DNA of 64,000 nt from an uncultured Pirellulaceae bacterium (GTDB taxonomy: Bacteria > Planctomycetota > Planctomycetia > Pirellulales > Pirellulaceae): assembly GCA_938091115.1 (NCBI GenBank), contig CALKNI010000092.1, positions 1 through 64,000 on the forward strand. The letters run 5' to 3'. Positions 59,896 to 64,000 of the stretch are shown in pieces (the first letter of the stretch is position 1; each line of letters starts with the position of its first letter). The notes below the pieces were generated by a model. It was not told the DNA's origin and ran no database searches. It worked only from the letters and a program-made list of their open reading frames with translations. Position numbers and translations under genes: made by a program.

Positions 59896-60000
59896 TTTGG
59901 GCTTATTGATGATGAAACGCTGGATAAAGCTTCTTCTGCATTCACTAATTTAAGCGAGCCTTGTCAGTGCTATCTGAGCTCACTGGTATTGAACCAGCAA

Positions 60001-60030
60001 AAAAGCCATCGAAGAACTTCGATGGCTTTT
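60001..60030. terminator. Bidirectional terminator-type perfect palindrome
   Basis: AAAAGCCATCGAAG-AA-CTTCGATGGCTTTT between convergent ruvA (+) and 60068..60391 (-). Confidence 0.85.
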
Positions 60031-60067
60031 GAAATTTTGCTCGATAAAGCTGTCTTAAACCCTTTGT

Positions 60068-60391
60068 TTAAAACACATCGGTCAGGAAGTGGTGACCGAA
60101 ATGGTAACGTCGAGGTGACGGATAGTAGTTGTGCCACTGCTTGTTGTAAACTGGTACTCGCATTTCTGCGGGGTAGCGATGGTACAGGCTGTCAGCACTA
60201 CGGAAGTACTCGTTCCCCCAGTAATTCTGTGGGTAAGTAACATACGGATAGTGATAGAACCGGTCCATGTTACGTGAGCCTTGTTGGCCCCAACTGGCAC
60301 CGTAGGCGGGTTGTTGAGCTTGTGCTGTTGACTGACCGATTACTGCGAAAGCACATACGCAAATTGCAACGGCGAATAGACGACGGATCAT
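60068..60391 (-). CDS. Small secreted Tyr/His-rich protein
   Basis: Signal peptide MIRRLFAVAICVCAFAVIGQSTAQAQ; mature part rich in Y/H/P; SD GAGGAGG upstream of ATG at 60391. Confidence 0.75.
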   Translation of the reverse strand: MIRRLFAVAICVCAFAVIGQSTAQAQQPAYGASWGQQGSRNMDRFYHYPYVTYPQNYWGNEYFRSADSLYHRYPAEMRVPVYNKQWHNYYPSPRRYHFGHHFLTDVF

Positions 60392-60411
60392 GGAGTTCTT
60401 CCTCCTCAATA

Positions 60412-60431
60412 GCACTGTCAACGAACAGTGC
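60412..60431 (-). promoter_or_regulatory. Hairpin in the 5' UTR of the small secreted protein
   Basis: GCACTGT-CAACGA-ACAGTGC directly upstream of the SD. Confidence 0.45.
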
Positions 60432-60497
60432 AAATGGACGGGTTTTGGCTGACTGAGGTTTTACGGTAATTGTGTTTTCTTGTTGATTCGACAGCGG

Positions 60498-60737
60498 CTA
60501 GTCAATCGGATCAAGAATCTGTTTCCAGCGGGGTAAATCCGCCGTGAAACTGATACCAGCTAGAAAAGCTGCATTAACCGTTTGTTCGACATTATCAATA
60601 CATAAATGCCAGCAAGAAATGATTAGCCCGTAAAGTTTACCTAGGTTGGTGCTGCCATTTTTAAAAGTCCTTACTTTGGCGGGGTAATTGCCCCCGATCA
60701 CGCCAACAGTCGCGTTCAAGAACCAAGCCGGCAGCAA
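60498..60737 (-). CDS. Small hypothetical ORF downstream of the RND gene
   Basis: 79 aa, TTG start, 10 nt after the RND stop; no motif. Confidence 0.3.
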   Translation of the reverse strand: MLPAWFLNATVGVIGGNYPAKVRTFKNGSTNLGKLYGLIISCWHLCIDNVEQTVNAAFLAGISFTADLPRWKQILDPID

Positions 60738-60747
60738 CAGTGGTTGG

Positions 60748-63072
60748 TTACTCTTCCGATTTATTATCGGCTTTTGCCTGTTTTTTACCGGGAAACGTCT
60801 TCAGAATTGCCGGTAAGAAAACCAAGTCCCCAAAGAGTGCCGAAGCAACAGTAATTGCGCCCATCGAAGCAAAAATTCGATGCTCTCTCGCTTCGCTGAG
60901 CATTACTGTCATGAAACCGCAAACGAGGACAAGGGTCGTCATTATCAGAGCGGTGCCGACAGAGGTAAATGCTCTTCGGATTGCCTCAGACTCATCACCG
61001 GTCTCCTTTTTTTCCTCAACATAACGCGTTAAAAAATGAATTGTATCATCCACAGCAATCCCGAGGCAGCAGGTGAACGCACAAACGGTGACGATTTCCA
61101 ACGCTTGCCCTGTGAGCGCCAAATACGTGCCTGCGACGCAGAGCGGAAACAGGTTGGGAAGAATTGAAATGATTCCAATTCTCAGTGAACGGTAAACACA
61201 AGCCAGAATGAAAAAAATGATGATCGCTGCCGTTCCAAGGCTGGTGGCGAGATCAACGACGATTTGATAAATATTTTCCCAGCGCCAAATAGGCGCCCCG
61301 CCGAGAGTCATTGAAAAGTCCGGGTAATCGGCGATGATCTTATTTGTCCCGTCCTCAATTCGCTGAAAGACTGGGCCGTAGGTTGCAATTCCTAAATCTT
61401 GTACCCGAAATTTGACTTGAGCGCTCCTGTTTTCGGGGGTGTAATAACTTCTTTTTAAAGGAGGGGGTAGCAAATCGAGCATGGAGATTCGAGTTGCCGC
61501 AGGTCCAGAACCCGGTAAGGCTTCAAGAAGGTTGTAGATTGAAATGGGGTGGCCAATCAATTTTTCTGCTGCAAGTAATTTGTCAATGTCTTGAAGGATT
61601 TGAATTAGTTCAATATTTTTTTCTTGTTCATCATCCTTGGCGTTCCATTCGATGGTGATTGTGGCTTGGCTCAGTCCACCCATGGCCACGTCCATCTTTT
61701 GGTTGGCGATCGCAGGTTCGGTATAGGTTGGCAGTAAATCCCCTTGTCGATCGTCTGGTCGTAGAGTGAGCGAAATCGAAAATAGAACGAGCGAAAGTAG
61801 AATGCCAATAGCGCTCATGCGGCGCGGGTGTCGCAGTACTAGATCAACGATGCCACCAATTCGATTGATATTGCGATCGACATATCCTTTTCCGTGACCA
61901 ATGTGAATTCTTTGGCCAAGCCATGTGGAACAAGCAAGCGGAATCGCTAAGACGACTGAAAGAAATGCCAAGGCGACACCAAAAACGCAACAGTATCCAA
62001 AATCGCGAACCAGTTCATGATTTGCTAATGCGAGTGAACCAAAGCCAACGGCAGTTGTGAGTGAAGTTAAAAAGCAAGCGAGTCCAACTTTGCGAACGCC
62101 CTCCCGCGCGGCATCGAGTCCTTTCAACCCCGTTGCTCGCTCATGTCGGATCTGAACCATGAGGTGCACCCCGTCGGTAAACGCAACCAATGCAACCAAG
62201 ATTGGCAAGACAACGTCGATGAAGGGGTTCATCTGTAGATCGAGGTAGCGGACAAAGCCAAGCGTCCAGAAAACTCCAAGAAAAGGTGATGCGGCGACGA
62301 TACCAACGGCAACAATTCCTCGGAACAGCACCATGCTCATGAGTATGATCATCCCGTAAGCAATTGACTGATATTTCAGTTGGTTATCCTGTTGAGAGCT
62401 TCTGGCCGTTAGGCGAAACGGAACCCGACCGGTTACAAAAAAGTCCATTTCAACATCGGGGTGGTTCGCCAGTTCTTGCTCGGCTGCCTCACGGATTCCA
62501 GAGATGAAAATACTCTCGTCATCGACGAACAGGTAGTCGAATCGCACCATTAGTAGCAGGGTTTTGCCATCCTCAGATAAAAATTGTCCGTTAATAAGCG
62601 GATGTTCGCGGGCATTTTGCTTCGACTTTTCGAATCGTTCGGGGGCTGCTTTTTTGTTGGGAAGCAGCGGTTCATTGAGTCCAAAAATGTTGAGACTTGG
62701 AATTTTATCCATCCAGAGAATGTCTTCGACATAATCTTGTGCCTCCAAATGTTGCACGATAGACCGGATTGCGTCCGCTCCCTGGCTTGTGAAAAACTGT
62801 TCGGATTCCACTACAATTACGACATCGAATCCAGAGGTTGGGATGGTCTCGACATCCGGTGGTCTTTCAGACCCGAGATTTTCAGTGTTCCTCTTTCGGG
62901 TTTCATAGGAGTTCTCGAGCGGCCGATCAGAGCTGATCCCAAGAAATCTTGTGACCTTCTCAGGTGCGAGGTAGCCACCCGTGGCAATCAAACTGAGCGT
63001 CACCAACAAAAGCGAAGAAAGCCAACGACGGTCGACAATCCAAGAAGTTGCTAAACTAAATTTAGTAGACAA
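60748..63072 (-). CDS. MMPL/RND superfamily transporter
   Basis: 774 aa, two TM bundles; IDVVLPILVALVAFTDGVHLMVQIRHE and CLGIAVDDTIHFLTRYVEEK. Confidence 0.9.
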   Translation of the reverse strand: MSTKFSLATSWIVDRRWLSSLLLVTLSLIATGGYLAPEKVTRFLGISSDRPLENSYETRKRNTENLGSERPPDVETIPTSGFDVVIVVESEQFFTSQGADAIRSIVQHLEAQDYVEDILWMDKIPSLNIFGLNEPLLPNKKAAPERFEKSKQNAREHPLINGQFLSEDGKTLLLMVRFDYLFVDDESIFISGIREAAEQELANHPDVEMDFFVTGRVPFRLTARSSQQDNQLKYQSIAYGMIILMSMVLFRGIVAVGIVAASPFLGVFWTLGFVRYLDLQMNPFIDVVLPILVALVAFTDGVHLMVQIRHERATGLKGLDAAREGVRKVGLACFLTSLTTAVGFGSLALANHELVRDFGYCCVFGVALAFLSVVLAIPLACSTWLGQRIHIGHGKGYVDRNINRIGGIVDLVLRHPRRMSAIGILLSLVLFSISLTLRPDDRQGDLLPTYTEPAIANQKMDVAMGGLSQATITIEWNAKDDEQEKNIELIQILQDIDKLLAAEKLIGHPISIYNLLEALPGSGPAATRISMLDLLPPPLKRSYYTPENRSAQVKFRVQDLGIATYGPVFQRIEDGTNKIIADYPDFSMTLGGAPIWRWENIYQIVVDLATSLGTAAIIIFFILACVYRSLRIGIISILPNLFPLCVAGTYLALTGQALEIVTVCAFTCCLGIAVDDTIHFLTRYVEEKKETGDESEAIRRAFTSVGTALIMTTLVLVCGFMTVMLSEAREHRIFASMGAITVASALFGDLVFLPAILKTFPGKKQAKADNKSEE

Positions 63073-63142
63073 AACAGGACGCTCTTTTGTTGGCTGACAG
63101 TGGAAGCAAAATTGGCGGACTGGCCGGTCGCTTTTGCTACAG

Positions 63143-64000
63143 TTAGTTGCCAGCTAGTTTTTTTCTAAAATGACTTAACGCCAGTTGGCGGATTTCTTCT
63201 TTGGAGAGCTTCCCGTTTCTATCGAGATCGAGAGATCGAAATCCGTTTTCCCTAACGGCCGATGGTAGCTCACCAAAAGACACGGCTCCATTGCCATCTG
63301 CATCGTGATTTCTGAAATAAGCAGCAGTAAAGTCTTCAGCTTTGCTGAGTATCTCTGGGGAGTCAGGCCGAGTTAGAACATTTTTTCGCGATGATGAGTT
63401 TCTCGGGATCACTACAAATGCGAAGGCAACGGCCATTTCTTCGTCGGTTTGGTCACCCCACATTACCTGTTTTGTGGGGTTGGGATTTGCTGGGTTCTCG
63501 CTGGAATTGTCAAACGTCGCTGTGAAATTCAGAGATTCAATATCCTGAAGGGAGATTGGATTCTTGAATTCATAGATATGCTGCCAGTTGAAATCGTAGT
63601 TGGGAACGCTTAGCAAAATCGGGTCTCGCTCAATCAAATTGGCTTGCGAGAACGTTGCATTGAGGGCAAACGACTTTCCACGAAAGTGCATGTGCGGCGA
63701 TATTCCGAGAAGCTTTCCTGATTTGGGGAGCTTTTTAAATTCCCCCGGAACAGCAGTGCTGGGTTCGCCTGCGTTAATTACAAAATCTTGATCCATGGCG
63801 ATGATTGTCAACAGTTGACGTTCAATCAGTTCTTCATTTCCAAAAACTAAACCAATGCGGGTAACGTCCTCCGTAGCCTGGCCATTCGTGGTGTAGTGTT
63901 GCTGGAAAATAAGTTTCGAACCGGCGGGAATCAATCTCCCCTGCCTCGGGTCATAGGTGGGCGGTTTTTGCCCTGGCACAAAAGCCGCCAGCCAGCCAGC
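63143..64000 (-). CDS. PHM-like (copper type II monooxygenase-like) domain protein with C-terminal EF-hands, 5' end outside window
   Basis: AGWLAAFVPGQKPPTYDPRQGRLIPAGSKLIFQQHYTTNGQ, ISPHMHFRGKSF; EF-hand-like DADGNGAVSFGELP and DLDRNGKLSKEEIRQLA; frame open to window edge. Confidence 0.75.
   Translation of the reverse strand, partial: AGWLAAFVPGQKPPTYDPRQGRLIPAGSKLIFQQHYTTNGQATEDVTRIGLVFGNEELIERQLLTIIAMDQDFVINAGEPSTAVPGEFKKLPKSGKLLGISPHMHFRGKSFALNATFSQANLIERDPILLSVPNYDFNWQHIYEFKNPISLQDIESLNFTATFDNSSENPANPNPTKQVMWGDQTDEEMAVAFAFVVIPRNSSSRKNVLTRPDSPEILSKAEDFTAAYFRNHDADGNGAVSFGELPSAVRENGFRSLDLDRNGKLSKEEIRQLALSHFRKKLAGN

Noticed and set aside
1-64000. CRISPR array, IS element or rRNA operon
   Set aside because: No regularly spaced repeats, transposase motifs or rRNA-like sequence noticed by reading; a computed repeat and covariance-model scan was not possible.

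Overview
The window looks like a chromosomal segment from a planctomycete-like bacterium. That lineage call is inferred from protein style, a PEP-CTERM protein and family content; I did no database search. There are about 52 supportable protein-coding genes and no recognisable rRNA, tRNA, CRISPR array or IS element. Main blocks: (1) a cytochrome c oxidase operon at about 4.7-14 kb (diheme lipoprotein cytochrome c, CoxB, CoxA, CtaB, a CoxC with a large insert, CoxD, a tandem-domain SCO protein, DUF420, a small Cys-motif membrane protein); (2) a SNF2 helicase with an uncharacterised upstream partner; (3) a minus-strand flagellar export cluster (HATPase, FliF-like, small ORF, FliO, FliP, FliQ, FliR, FlhB) in which FlhB lacks its autocleaved C-terminal domain, FliQ has a long tail and FliP a long N-terminal extension; (4) two translationally overlapping membrane proteins that seem to share a repeated unknown domain; (5) a TPR/TPR/ExbB/ExbD/ExbD operon; (6) housekeeping genes (purD, mdh, xerD, prmC, prfA, aroC, ispF, ruvC, ruvA); (7) a fused ResB-CcsA cytochrome c biogenesis protein; (8) an HTH protein joined by an acidic linker to a C-terminal transmembrane helix; (9) an ABC-2 exporter, an MMPL/RND transporter, and a partial PHM-like/EF-hand protein running off the right edge. 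The best leads for new biology are the remodelled flagellar export gate, the paired multi-domain membrane proteins, the coiled-coil insert in CoxC, the double-SCO protein and the HTH-acidic-TM protein.
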